Shown: positions 1-8,014 of the stretch, piece after piece
Layout of the letters: each line of letters begins with the position of its first letter
Numbering within the stretch: position 1 is the stretch's first letter
DNA from: Pedobacter sp. WC2423
GTDB taxonomy: Bacteria; Bacteroidota; Bacteroidia; Sphingobacteriales; Sphingobacteriaceae
NCBI RefSeq assembly: GCF_040822065.1
Contig: NZ_CP162005.1
Location: forward strand, 1,984,001 to 2,048,000
DNA: 64,000 nt
Direction: 5' to 3'
The notes under the pieces: generated by a model
What the model was told of the DNA's origin: nothing
What the model saw: only the letters and a program-made list of their open reading frames with translations
Databases searched by the model: none
Made by a program: the position numbers and the translations under genes

Positions 1-1
1 C

Positions 2-262
2 ATACAGCGTGTCGAGCATAGGGTCAGGTTGGGTGGTCACAAGGTTGCAGAACCTTCCATTCGCTATAATTATGAACATGGCTTCAAAAATCTCTACAAA
101 CATTTTCATGAGTTCGATTCTGTAACATTGTATGACAATGCCATTGCCGATATTGCCGAGCCCGTCATTCCAAGGGAGATATTGTACATTCTGGATGGTC
201 GGTTACATCTTGAAATAAAGAGCTATCCTGAATGGGTGGCGCCATTGCTGGAGAGATTATAG
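2..262 (+). CDS. Zeta-toxin-like kinase, C-terminal fragment
   Basis: The gene runs in from the left edge; only about 86 C-terminal residues are visible. The stretch RVRLGGHKV, followed by an acidic and aromatic helical tail, resembles the C-terminal part of zeta-toxin/predicted ABC-type ATPase proteins (P-loop kinases related to zeta toxins), where an arginine pair and GGH follow the kinase core. The Walker A region lies outside the window, so catalytic competence cannot be judged. A TTG at 29 is in frame but is internal, because the frame is open to base 2. No partner antitoxin gene is visible downstream. Confidence 0.55.
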   Translation: MQRVEHRVRLGGHKVAEPSIRYNYEHGFKNLYKHFHEFDSVTLYDNAIADIAEPVIPREILYILDGRLHLEIKSYPEWVAPLLERL

Positions 263-443
263 TCGCTAGTGTGTTTAATATTATCCGTATATTAGTATCA
301 TAGCATTGCAGCTATTTTGTAAATGATTTTAGTGAGTAATTCATGAGTCAAAATCGCAAAAGCTTAAAAAACGTCATTTAAAGGCCAATAACCTACTTTC
401 ATAAAGTCCCGTCCGGTCCGCAAGATGTAAATCTTGAAATAAC

Positions 444-479
444 AAAAAACACTTTAATCATATGATTAAAGTGTTTTTT
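444..479. terminator. Perfect 36-bp palindrome with A/T flanks, bidirectional terminator
   Basis: The sequence is self-complementary around 461/462 (core CACTTTAATCATATGATTAA) with A-run and T-run arms, so it gives a rho-independent terminator shape on both strands. It lies between the zeta-toxin-like gene and the minus-strand relic at 466-720, whose stop codon is inside the hairpin. Confidence 0.7.
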
Positions 480-720
480 TTGTTTTACATACCTCTATTT
501 TCATCAGTATTCCGTGGATCAAGTCATAAACTTGTGGATCAGGCTCTTTTTTAAGCATAAATTTTGACAAGCTAAACAGAAAATCTTTGCTGCCACGGAT
601 ACTCTTATGCCGCTGGAAGTTGCGCTGAAAGCTTTCAATTTGCCTGGGAATGACTCAAACGAAACAAGGCCGGGCTGTTCGTAAATAAATTCAAAATAGC
701 TAAATAATAAATCTATATCG
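466..720 (-). pseudogene. Frameshifted relic of an unidentified gene
   Basis: On the minus strand two open stretches with good protein character join only if one base is gained or lost near 650-660: first DIDLLFSYFEFIYEQPGLV, then VIPRQIESFQRNFQRHKSIR continuing through KFMLKKEPDPQVYDLIHGI to a stop at 466-468 inside the terminator hairpin. Both parts are charged and helical, as expected of a real protein C-terminus. I do not recognise the family. The upstream end is unclear: the frame stays open through the 11-bp repeat array and then meets a stop. The KEPDPQVYDLI segment recurs as a near-identical inverted copy at 1424-1450. Confidence 0.5.
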
Positions 721-721
721 G

Positions 722-765
722 CCGGGTACTGCCCGGGTACTGTCCGAGTACTGCCTGAGTACTCG
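722..765. repeat. Four tandem 11-bp repeats
   Basis: Four consecutive degenerate copies of CCGGGTACTGC start at 722, 733, 744 and 755. They drift by one or two bases per copy, and the last is incomplete at its end. GTACT is constant in all four. The array sits at the 5' side of the decayed minus-strand gene. No protein function is evident. Confidence 0.75.
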
Positions 766-809
766 TTAGGGTAAGAGCAGTGCTAAAGTAACGCGAGAGC
801 ATGGCAACT

Positions 810-841
810 CTAAGTCAAAACAACTAGTTGAAATGACTTAG
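810..841. repeat. Interrupted dyad around CAACTAGTTG
   Basis: Outer arms CTAAGTCA and TGACTTAG (8 bp, perfect) flank a perfect inner 10-bp palindrome CAACTAGTTG at 821-830. The rest of 842-1069 shows no convincing gene; it holds a second ACTAGTTGAA near 912 and two GGACAATTGC-like repeats near 970-1000. The dyad could be an operator or a remnant of a mobile element. Confidence 0.45.
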
Positions 842-1069
842 ACCTGGCATGCTTACAGCCCGTTTACAACCTGGTGTCATCCCGACCTCTATTCAGGCAC
901 AACCAAACCAGAACTAGTTGAAGATGAATGAAATTATAATTTTCCCTTTGACTAACCCATGGACAAAGCGGACAATTGCAGACAGCTGGGGACAATTGCC
1001 GACATTTTTTACGCATCAGGATAATCTTTAACGCTAATAGCTTAAATTGGTGAAAAGCATTTATTTATT

Positions 1070-1282
1070 ATGGGAAGTTTAACGGGTAAAATTTCAAAGG
1101 GAATCCTGGGCGATTTCATTTTTAAAGCAGCAGTTTGGCGTACAGGTTGTTTCAAAAGTTCTGTACCGGGCAAAAGGAAACAAACAATGGAAACCCAAAG
1201 GCATCAGAGAACTTTCGGCAAAGTAGCCAGCCTGGAAAAATCAGGATCTTTCCTGCCCCTGAGAATTCCGCTCAAGCGTTGA
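1070..1282 (+). pseudogene. Possible decayed small gene of unknown function
   Basis: A 70-codon ATG frame begins MGSLTGKISKGILGDF and later reads GKRKQTMETQRHQRTFGKVA. The start (Gly-rich repeat, GILGDF) and the basic QT..TFGKA-type segment look like parts of a small Bacteroidetes family with a GxxGxF pattern, but residues 20-32 read poorly and the alternative frame there reads more naturally. I suspect a pair of indels. No ribosome binding site or neighbour helps. It may simply be a chance frame in decayed DNA. Confidence 0.3.
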
Positions 1283-1423
1283 CCGATCTCTTATCAAAGT
1301 AATCAGGAGCGTTTAATAAGGATAAATTGAACTATAAAATCAGGAAGTAATCAGCTGATTAAAGAATCGTAACCACCTGATTTGAACTCAAAAAATATCA
1401 AACCCAAAACTTGAAATTTAATC

Positions 1424-1450
1424 CCTGATCCACATGTTTATGACTTGATC
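1424..1450 (+). repeat. Inverted copy of 517-543
   Basis: These 27 bases match the reverse complement of 517-543 at 26 positions (single A/T difference). In both copies the matching strand encodes PDP(Q/H)VYDLI, the C-terminal part of the relic gene, so this is a second fragment of the same gene family in opposite orientation. The pair brackets about 880 bp of decayed DNA. Confidence 0.7.
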
Positions 1451-1473
1451 GCATTCCTTCTGATCTTAAAAAT

Positions 1474-2814
1474 CTACTGCAAATTTAAGTTAATCCCATC
1501 CCTGCTAAATCTGGTTATATCAAAAGAAGACTTATCTTCGTACAGGAAGAAATGGCCCAATAAACTCCATCCCCAAAATGGATCTAAACCAACGCCTGTT
1601 CCTGATTCAGAATGATAATATTCACGATTTCCTGATTTTTTTAATAGCTCATGGGTTTTAAATGCTATAATTGACGCTAACTCATGATAGCCATAATACT
1701 TTAAAGAATGGTAAAGCATATAGTTTGTAGGTATCCAGGTATTTGCGCGCCAGCTACATCCTAAATCATCTTTTAACAAGGTCTCTGAATAGCCGGGTTC
1801 TGATCTTGCCAGGGCAGGTACCGGCCATGTACTCCAAAATTCCTGCGGATTCATCAGCTGATCATAAATAATTCTGCGCGCTTGCTTTTTACTAGCTATT
1901 CCAGCCCATAAAGGCGCAAAACCAGCTATACTTTTAACAGAGATAAGTGCGTTACCTTTATATTGATGATCATAAAAAAAACCAGTTTTTTCATCCCATA
2001 ACCTGGTTCTTATTAACTCTGCCTTTCGGTCAGCTTTTAACCGGTAAATATGGGCAACGTTTTTTTTGCCTGATCTTTCAGCTATAGTTGCAAATGCACG
2101 CAATTCCTTTACCAGATAACAATTCAAATCAACCCCTTCACTTTTTCTGTCAAACCACCAGCCCGCCCGCTCATGCTGATTATCCATTCCAGTATGCGGC
2201 GCGCTCATCCATTCACTTAATCCATTTTGATCTCCATCCATCTGGATCAGCCAATAATCAAGATATTTTTGCAGGCGTTGAAAATAGAATTCATTCAGCC
2301 ATGCAGTTTCATGATAATTATCGAAAACAAGCAACGCTATCTGGCATAGGAACGGCTTGACATGCTCGTTGCGTTTTCTATTTTCAGGTACTGCTCTGAC
2401 AATCAATCCATCAGCACGTTGATGATCAAGAAAAATAGTCACCCCATTAATTATACAGGTAGAAGGTTTCCCCATATACAGTTGAACTATTGATTCAAAA
2501 TATTGATCCCAATCATATAAAGTTTTATAATTATATCCTGTAAAATAATTTTTCTTCGTATCCTGATCCTGCATAATTCCTTTTTTCATTAAAGAATCCT
2601 CTACAAAAAGCTTTTTACGGAGATTCAAAAGTGCCGTATCAGTTTTAAAGCGGAATTTTATTTTTTGAGCATTTGCATGCTGAAGAGCAGCTATAAATAT
2701 TACACAGGTGAGTAAAGCTAAACGCCATATTCTGCCGGTTTCAGCTCTGCTTACCTTCCTTAAATTTGTTATCATACTCAATTGAATCATTTCAGTCAGT
2801 GACAAAATTACCAT
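1474..2814 (-). CDS. Secreted (alpha/alpha)6-type glycoside hydrolase, GH63/GH37-like
   Basis: Up to 446 residues. A signal peptide precedes the mature protein (hydrophobic LALLTCVIFIAAL, cleavage near NANAQ-like HANAQ). The body has trehalase/GH63-type landmarks: YDWDQYFE near residue 100, an NGLSEWMSAPHTGMDN block in the middle and a late SESGTGVGLDPFWGWSLL segment, which in this clan hold the catalytic acids and the sugar-binding aromatics. Substrate cannot be read from sequence; alpha-glucosides, alpha-mannosides or trehalose are all possible. The annotated start (2814) adds about 13 residues before MITNLRK at 2775, which would give a more usual signal peptide. It stands alone with no sugar transporter beside it. 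Confidence 0.75.
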   Translation of the reverse strand: MVILSLTEMIQLSMITNLRKVSRAETGRIWRLALLTCVIFIAALQHANAQKIKFRFKTDTALLNLRKKLFVEDSLMKKGIMQDQDTKKNYFTGYNYKTLYDWDQYFESIVQLYMGKPSTCIINGVTIFLDHQRADGLIVRAVPENRKRNEHVKPFLCQIALLVFDNYHETAWLNEFYFQRLQKYLDYWLIQMDGDQNGLSEWMSAPHTGMDNQHERAGWWFDRKSEGVDLNCYLVKELRAFATIAERSGKKNVAHIYRLKADRKAELIRTRLWDEKTGFFYDHQYKGNALISVKSIAGFAPLWAGIASKKQARRIIYDQLMNPQEFWSTWPVPALARSEPGYSETLLKDDLGCSWRANTWIPTNYMLYHSLKYYGYHELASIIAFKTHELLKKSGNREYYHSESGTGVGLDPFWGWSLLGHFFLYEDKSSFDITRFSRDGINLNLQ

Positions 2815-3082
2815 TGAAATTACAATTAGCTATCCTTTAGAGTCTGTTACTTATAGTTACAATTATTCATATAATCTTCAGTATGTATTTTCAGATAAAA
2901 TCATTTTAAGTATGAAGATACCTTCCGGGCAAAAATAAAGACTCAATTTGATAATTTCCTTACCGTTCCTGAACGCTGATCAGCTATCATCAGCTATGAT
3001 TTTGTAACCTTTGTCCACCTTATTTTATTTTTATATTTCTAGTTTTAACCGCAATGAAAATTAATAATTAAAAGTAGAAAGT

Positions 3083-4045
3083 ATGGGTATAGTATATGTA
3101 TTAGGAACAAGAAATACTGCCCCATCTGGCGGAGTAATGAGGTTATATCAGTTTGTAGATACGTTAAATGCAAATAACATCGAGAGTTTTATAATTTATA
3201 ATACGAACCCGGGCCTGGATTGGTTTACGCATTCAACAAAGACAACAGAATTTAAATCAGTCCAGATTACACAAGATGATTTATTAATTATTCCTGAAGT
3301 TATGGCAGATAAAGTATTAACCATTTTCCCCGGAGTCAGGAAAATAATATTTAATCAGAATTCCTTCAAGACTTTCAAACCCTTCATCCATGGTAATTTT
3401 TCAGATGTCAGAAAAGCTTATTTTCATCCGGATGTAGTACAGACAATTGTAGCGTCAGACTATGATGTTAATGTATTAAGCAGATTATTTCCAGGAATTA
3501 AATTAGGCAGATTTTATTATGGGATAAACGACAAACTATTCTACTTTCAACCAAATAAGAAAAAAATAATTTCAGTAATGCCAAGAAAACAAAGGGAAGA
3601 TGCCCTTTTTCTCGAATGTTTGCTAAAAACTAATCATAAATTAAATGATTTTGAAATCAAAATCATTGATGAAATGCCTTATGAGGAATGTGCTGAAATA
3701 TTGAGAGAATCTGCCATCTTTTTATCTTTTAGTTATCAGGAAAGTTTTGGCCTTCCTCCTGCCGAAGCAATGGCTTGCGGATGTATCGTTATCGGATATC
3801 ATGGTCAGGGAGGAAAAGAGTTCTTCAAAAAAGAGTTAAGTTATAGCATAGAACAATCAAATCTGATTGAATATGCAGAACAAGTAAATAAAGTTATAGA
3901 ACAATATACGACCAATTACTTTGGCACATTACAAATTGGAAAACGAGCTTCTGAATACATATTAGAAAAATATTCCATGGCTAAACAGGAAAAATCAATA
4001 TTAGATATCATAAGGCCGCTGATGCTGCAACCTCATAGCCGGTAG
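3083..4045 (+). CDS. GT4-family glycosyltransferase
   Basis: 320 residues. The N-terminal Rossmann-like half opens with MGIVYVLGTRNTAPSGG, giving the glycine-rich loop of retaining GT-B enzymes. The C-terminal half has the E-x7-E nucleotide-sugar motif QESFGLPPAEAMACG (E220 and E228). No signal peptide or membrane segment is seen, so it should act in the cytoplasm or at the inner membrane face. A purine-rich AAAGTAGAAAGT precedes the ATG. It is a lone gene, shorter than usual GT4 enzymes (350-400), with a reduced N-terminal domain. Acceptor and donor are unknown. It lacks the dyad found upstream of the glycosyltransferases at 56-64 kb. Confidence 0.8.
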   Translation: MGIVYVLGTRNTAPSGGVMRLYQFVDTLNANNIESFIIYNTNPGLDWFTHSTKTTEFKSVQITQDDLLIIPEVMADKVLTIFPGVRKIIFNQNSFKTFKPFIHGNFSDVRKAYFHPDVVQTIVASDYDVNVLSRLFPGIKLGRFYYGINDKLFYFQPNKKKIISVMPRKQREDALFLECLLKTNHKLNDFEIKIIDEMPYEECAEILRESAIFLSFSYQESFGLPPAEAMACGCIVIGYHGQGGKEFFKKELSYSIEQSNLIEYAEQVNKVIEQYTTNYFGTLQIGKRASEYILEKYSMAKQEKSILDIIRPLMLQPHSR

Positions 4046-4120
4046 AATATTAATTTATGACAAACTATTTATAAAACAGGTTGTTATAGCCCGGAAATCC
4101 AAATTAAAACTGACGATATT

Positions 4121-4309
4121 ATGAAAACAAAGAACAAAGAGAAAGAAAAATCTGATACGATAAACGCGGATTCTTACCGTAAACGCGGATATTATTTTCA
4201 CGCGGATGAAGATTTCAGAGAAGATTGGGACTGGGGTAAAAACAAATCTGCAGGATCGCACAGGCAAGGGGTTCCGAAAAAGAATATACCGGATATTTTC
4301 ATTGCCTGA
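4121..4309 (+). CDS. Small charged hypothetical protein (62 aa)
   Basis: A Lys/Glu-rich head (MKTKNKEKEKSDT) is followed by an aromatic and acidic middle (GYYFHADEDFREDWDWGKNK) and a short tail. No membrane segment or known domain. It sits 75 bp after the GT4 gene and 38 bp before the DUF892 gene on the same strand, so co-transcription with the latter is plausible. The biased composition suggests a disordered protein; translation is not proven. Confidence 0.45.
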   Translation: MKTKNKEKEKSDTINADSYRKRGYYFHADEDFREDWDWGKNKSAGSHRQGVPKKNIPDIFIA

Positions 4310-4347
4310 TTAACCCAAAACTGAAATTTTCATTAAATATCAACCCA

Positions 4348-4845
4348 ATGACAGAATCTACAGATAAAACGACCCAGTTTCATCAGCTCTTCACAGCAGA
4401 ATTGGAAGAAATGTTATGGGCCAGTGAGCACCTGTTAAAATTACTGTATTCATTAACGCTCGTCGCTGAAAACGATAGCCTGAAATCAATGCTCCATAGC
4501 TATCTGGATAAAACTGTAGTTCATGTTCAACGGCTCAAAGATATCTTTGAAAGATTAAAGCAGCAGCCAAAAGCACGAAAATGCCAGGGTATGGCAGGCC
4601 TCATCATAGAGGCAGGATTATTAATTGAACATACAGATCAGAATGCACAGGTAACTGATACTGCTATACTGATGATCATGCAGAAAATCAATCAATATGA
4701 AATGGCCGGTTATGAGTCTATGGTCACGTTTGCAGAACAATGGCATCATCATTTTATTAAAGAGATATTGCTCGCTACATTAAAAGAGAAATGGCAGGCA
4801 GACACAGAATTAGCCAGCATAACTTTAATGGTTATGACTCCTTAA
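4348..4845 (+). CDS. DUF892 ferritin-like protein (YciE/YciF family)
   Basis: 165 residues, the usual family length. The sequence starts with the characteristic FHQLFTAELEEMLWASEHLLKL helix, followed by three more amphipathic helices with conserved acidic and His positions (HVQRLKDIFE; EMAGYESMVTFAE). YciF proteins form dimeric four-helix bundles related to rubrerythrin and are linked to general stress. The neighbouring tiny charged genes on either side fit a small stress-type transcription unit. The biochemical role of the family is unsettled. Confidence 0.8.
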   Translation: MTESTDKTTQFHQLFTAELEEMLWASEHLLKLLYSLTLVAENDSLKSMLHSYLDKTVVHVQRLKDIFERLKQQPKARKCQGMAGLIIEAGLLIEHTDQNAQVTDTAILMIMQKINQYEMAGYESMVTFAEQWHHHFIKEILLATLKEKWQADTELASITLMVMTP

Positions 4846-4861
4846 CATTAATTTAATCACC

Positions 4862-5050
4862 ATGGGAAAAAGAAAAAGGATCACCGGCACTGATACCGAT
4901 AAGGCAATGGCCAAAGCCGGAAGTTCAAAACCAGACAAGCCTAAAACAGGCAGATTGAAAACTCAGGAACCTCTTGCTGAAAAAGACGAGGTTAAGCAAG
5001 CTGAAGAAAATATACGCAAACGGGTAAACCCTGACCAAAAGAAAAATTAA
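4862..5050 (+). CDS. Small Lys-rich hypothetical protein (62 aa)
   Basis: A short basic, low-complexity protein (MGKRKRITGTDTDKAMAKAG, ending RKRVNPDQKKN) with no hydrophobic core. It begins 16 bp after the DUF892 stop and is likely co-transcribed with it. Similar short Lys-rich disordered proteins are common beside DUF892 genes in Sphingobacteriaceae in my recollection, but this cannot be checked here. Confidence 0.45.
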   Translation: MGKRKRITGTDTDKAMAKAGSSKPDKPKTGRLKTQEPLAEKDEVKQAEENIRKRVNPDQKKN

Positions 5051-5173
5051 AAACAAACTATGGCCTGATCGCACCCTTAAATTGCCTGATTCACACCGGG
5101 AAGCCAGCTGCATTGGCCAGATTGCTTTATGGCGAAGGTTATTGGGCCACCCCGGAATGAAATATGATTAGTT

Positions 5174-6853
5174 TTACCAGAAACGTGCATAAATAGCAAT
5201 TAACAGCAGCATAATAGATACGATTAATACAATTGAAGACGGTTTGAGCTTAAACATCTCTGCATCCAGTTCAAATGCTTTAGGATTAATACGCGGGCCT
5301 AAAATACTTGTGCCAACCATCACCAATACAGTGATGAGGAAAGACCAGCTCAGGCAAATAAAGAATGGAATTTCATAGATCCCATCCATATTTGGGAAAG
5401 CTGTATATAAAATCGTCTCCGGGCCAAATACCTTAACGGCGAATTCATTAAAGAAAACAGAGATCAGAAAGCCAAAGATAATGCCCGTAAAAGCTGCAAT
5501 ACTATTGGTACGTTTCCAGAACATCCCTAAAATGAAAGTTGCAAAAACTCCGGGACTGATATAACTGGTGTATTTTTGAACGAAGGTATAACCACCTGCC
5601 CTTCCGATCCCCAGTAAATCATTCCAGGTAAACAAGACAGCAACTACCATCGAAACGACAATAGCCATACGCCCTGTCCAGACCATGCGCTGTTCACTTG
5701 ATAGTGTGTTGATATGTTTTTTATAAATATCAAGTGTAAAAATAGTGGATATACTATTACATTTCCCAGCCAGTGAAGCTACAATAGCAGCGGTTAAAGC
5801 AGCAGCAGCCAAACCTTTTAATTCAGGAGGCAGCAAACTAAGTATAGCAGAGTATGCACTGTCTTTGCCCCCTGTCAACTGCAGGTGGCCACCTTTATAT
5901 AACACATAAGCTATAATTCCGGGCAGCATCACAATAACTGGCATTAATATTTTAAGCAGACTTGCAAAAAGAATACCTGTACGGGCTGTCTGTAAATCGG
6001 CCCCCAATGCACGTTGTGTGATATATTGATTGCAGCCCCAATAGTTCAGGTTGCTGATCCACTGACCTGCAGCATACATTCCCACAGCAGGAAGAATCAG
6101 ATATTTATTAATATCCACCTGTGAAGCACCTGGCTTAGGTTTGGCCAGCATCAGATGGAAATGTTCCGGTGCTTCTCTGAGCAGCACTTTAAAACCAGCA
6201 ATAGCTTCACTGCCCACACCAAATTTTTCACCAACAATCGTTAAAGTCATATAGGTCGTAGCCAGCCCGCCAATAATCAATACCCCTACCTGAATTACAT
6301 CTGTATAGCCAATAACCCGCATACCGCCCAGTGTAATTATAATGGCAAATACGGCCAGACAGATCATCACGATATGAAAATATTCTCCACCTATCAATCC
6401 ATTGATAGCTAAGGCCCCCAAATATAAAATAGAAGTTAAATTGATAAAAACATAAAGGAAAATCCAGAATACGCTCATGATCAGTGCCACGCTGCCATTG
6501 TACCTGTTTTTAAGGAACTGAGGCATAGTATAGATCTTATTCTTAATATATACAGGCATAAAAAATACAGCCACAAGGATCAGCACCGCAGCACCCAGCC
6601 ATTCATAAACAGCAACGGCTATACCCGCGAAAAAACCTTCCCCGCTCATCCCGATAAATTGTTCTGCAGAAATATTAGAAGCAATAATTGAAGCCCCGAT
6701 CGCCCACCAGGTCAGTGACCCTTCAGCTAAAAAGAAATTCTTGGAATCATTAACCTTACTTTTCTTTTTATAAACGTAGTATCCATATAAAGCGACGATG
6801 ATAAAATAAATTACAAAGACGCCAATACCCCCCAGTGAGAGTTTCGAGTTCAT
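5174..6853 (-). CDS. SGLT-type sodium/solute symporter (SSS family)
   Basis: 559 residues with about 14 membrane segments, typical of vSGLT-type sugar symporters. Family landmarks include FFLAEGSLTWWAIGASIIAS near residue 40, TLGGMRVIGYTDVIQVGVLI in the middle and a Gly/Ala-rich AALTAAIVASLAGKCNSIS segment around the sodium site. It lies immediately downstream of the myo-inositol oxygenase gene on the same strand, which makes myo-inositol a likely substrate, though glucuronate or another sugar is possible. A 108-bp gap containing a perfect 17-bp inverted repeat separates the two genes. Confidence 0.85.
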   Translation of the reverse strand: MNSKLSLGGIGVFVIYFIIVALYGYYVYKKKSKVNDSKNFFLAEGSLTWWAIGASIIASNISAEQFIGMSGEGFFAGIAVAVYEWLGAAVLILVAVFFMPVYIKNKIYTMPQFLKNRYNGSVALIMSVFWIFLYVFINLTSILYLGALAINGLIGGEYFHIVMICLAVFAIIITLGGMRVIGYTDVIQVGVLIIGGLATTYMTLTIVGEKFGVGSEAIAGFKVLLREAPEHFHLMLAKPKPGASQVDINKYLILPAVGMYAAGQWISNLNYWGCNQYITQRALGADLQTARTGILFASLLKILMPVIVMLPGIIAYVLYKGGHLQLTGGKDSAYSAILSLLPPELKGLAAAALTAAIVASLAGKCNSISTIFTLDIYKKHINTLSSEQRMVWTGRMAIVVSMVVAVLFTWNDLLGIGRAGGYTFVQKYTSYISPGVFATFILGMFWKRTNSIAAFTGIIFGFLISVFFNEFAVKVFGPETILYTAFPNMDGIYEIPFFICLSWSFLITVLVMVGTSILGPRINPKAFELDAEMFKLKPSSIVLIVSIMLLLIAIYARFW

Positions 6854-6886
6854 AGTCTAATATTTGGTTATAGGATTGAGGGCATC

Positions 6887-6935
6887 AGATTCATTACATT
6901 TACAGCTCAGGTGCGAAAGTAAATGTAATGAATCT
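6887..6935. repeat. Perfect 17-bp inverted repeat between oxygenase and symporter genes
   Basis: Arms 6887-6903 and 6919-6935 are exactly complementary (AGATTCATTACATTTAC), with a 15-base loop. No T-run follows on the minus strand, so it is a poor intrinsic terminator. In the mRNA it would form a stable stem between two co-oriented genes and may set their relative expression or protect an end. Confidence 0.75.
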
Positions 6936-6961
6936 AAAAGAAATGGTGGGTATAGGTTTGC

Positions 6962-7843
6962 TTAAAACTTTAATTTAGCAGGCAGATATTTAGCAACCAG
7001 ATCTTCATAATAAGGTTTTAGCGTTTTCCAGTCTGGTGGAACCGCACTTTTAGAATAAAGATCAAAAGGATTAAACAGATCTACCCATTTAAACATTTTT
7101 TTATCGTGGCTGGTCATCAGGTGTGCATAGGCATTTTCCCGGTGCTGAGGATAAAATGAATGATAACGAAGCATATACAAGGCTTGTTCCGGCAGATAGT
7201 CTTTCAATAAATGATACACATATTCATCATGTCCCCAGGTCATAGTTACGTTATCCAATCCACATCCGGGCTCATAAATCCCATATTTTGTATTGTATAG
7301 AGGATTTTTAAAATCAGGGTTATCTGCAAAAAATTCGGAGAAAACTATTTTATCGGAATAAGCGCAGCCTACAGGATAACTATCACCTACTACCGCCCAT
7401 TGTGGTTCACCGAATAAACAAAGTACTTTTCCCATGTCATGAAAAAGCCCGGTCAGTACCATCCAGTCGGGATGTCCCTGGCTTCGGATCGCTTCACTGG
7501 TTTGTAATAAATGTTGCAGCTGGTCAAGGTCAGTATCCGGATCGGAGTCATCTACCAGTTGATTTAAAAAATCAAAGGCTTCCCAAACAGACATTTCCAT
7601 TTGAGCAAACTTCAGATATTCCGCTCTTTTCTGTTGTACAAAATCATAAGTTTGGTTGAGATGCTGCAACCTGTAAAACTCTTTGACAGCTGCTTTTTCA
7701 GGTGTTTCATAATTTCTGAATGCAGCAGTGTCCTTTTCCTGAGCAATTGCTTTAGGGTCCGGATAGCGTTCCAACAAATCGTCTTCCCATTGATCGAGTG
7801 AATTTAACGGATTCTCCTGTGCTGAACTGGTTGCTTCTTTCAT
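6962..7843 (-). CDS. Myo-inositol oxygenase (MIOX), EC 1.13.99.1
   Basis: 293 residues, close to the eukaryotic enzyme. The di-iron HD-domain ligands appear in the expected order: H111 (QHLLQTSEAIR), H135-D136 in GLFHDMGK, H205 in TWGHDEY, H228 in RYHSFYP, and D255 in KWVDLFNPFD. The enzyme cleaves myo-inositol with O2 to D-glucuronate. UxaC and UxuA encoded within 4 kb take glucuronate onward to 2-keto-3-deoxygluconate (via fructuronate and mannonate), so this is a bacterial inositol-to-uronate route rather than the Iol pathway. A LacI gene is divergently transcribed from it. Confidence 0.92.
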   Translation of the reverse strand: MKEATSSAQENPLNSLDQWEDDLLERYPDPKAIAQEKDTAAFRNYETPEKAAVKEFYRLQHLNQTYDFVQQKRAEYLKFAQMEMSVWEAFDFLNQLVDDSDPDTDLDQLQHLLQTSEAIRSQGHPDWMVLTGLFHDMGKVLCLFGEPQWAVVGDSYPVGCAYSDKIVFSEFFADNPDFKNPLYNTKYGIYEPGCGLDNVTMTWGHDEYVYHLLKDYLPEQALYMLRYHSFYPQHRENAYAHLMTSHDKKMFKWVDLFNPFDLYSKSAVPPDWKTLKPYYEDLVAKYLPAKLKF

Positions 7844-7945
7844 TTTACAAATTTTAAGATCCTGAAATCAATTAATCTGGTTGTTAAACCATTACCTTAA
7901 TCAATATCCCGATTTATTTCCTTAATCTGACAGACATCCTGTTAA

Positions 7946-7980
7946 TTATTTACGTTAACGATAAAGTAAATAATCGATTA
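7946..7980. promoter_or_regulatory. Candidate LacI operator region
   Basis: Between MIOX and the divergent LacI gene, arms TTATTTAC (7946-7953) and GTAAATAA (7966-7973) are perfectly complementary. The palindrome CGTTAACG lies at 7953-7960 and TAATCGATTA at 7971-7980. CG-centred palindromes are typical of LacI-family operators. Which element is bound is an inference. Confidence 0.45.
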
Positions 7981-8014
7981 TTTTCTGTATTTTTTGGGTA
8001 AACCTGATCTCCTT

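Noticed and set aside
396..420. Segment GTCCCGTCCGGTCCGCA resembling the 3' end of a tRNA (possible attachment site)
   Set aside because: No T-loop with TTCRA at the right distance and no pairing acceptor half; the same bases also read as a short basic peptide end (KSRPVRKM stop).
7994..8014. TTG start for the first LacI gene
   Set aside because: Adds seven residues (MGKPDLL) not expected before the helix-turn-helix; ATG 8015 matches the family start.
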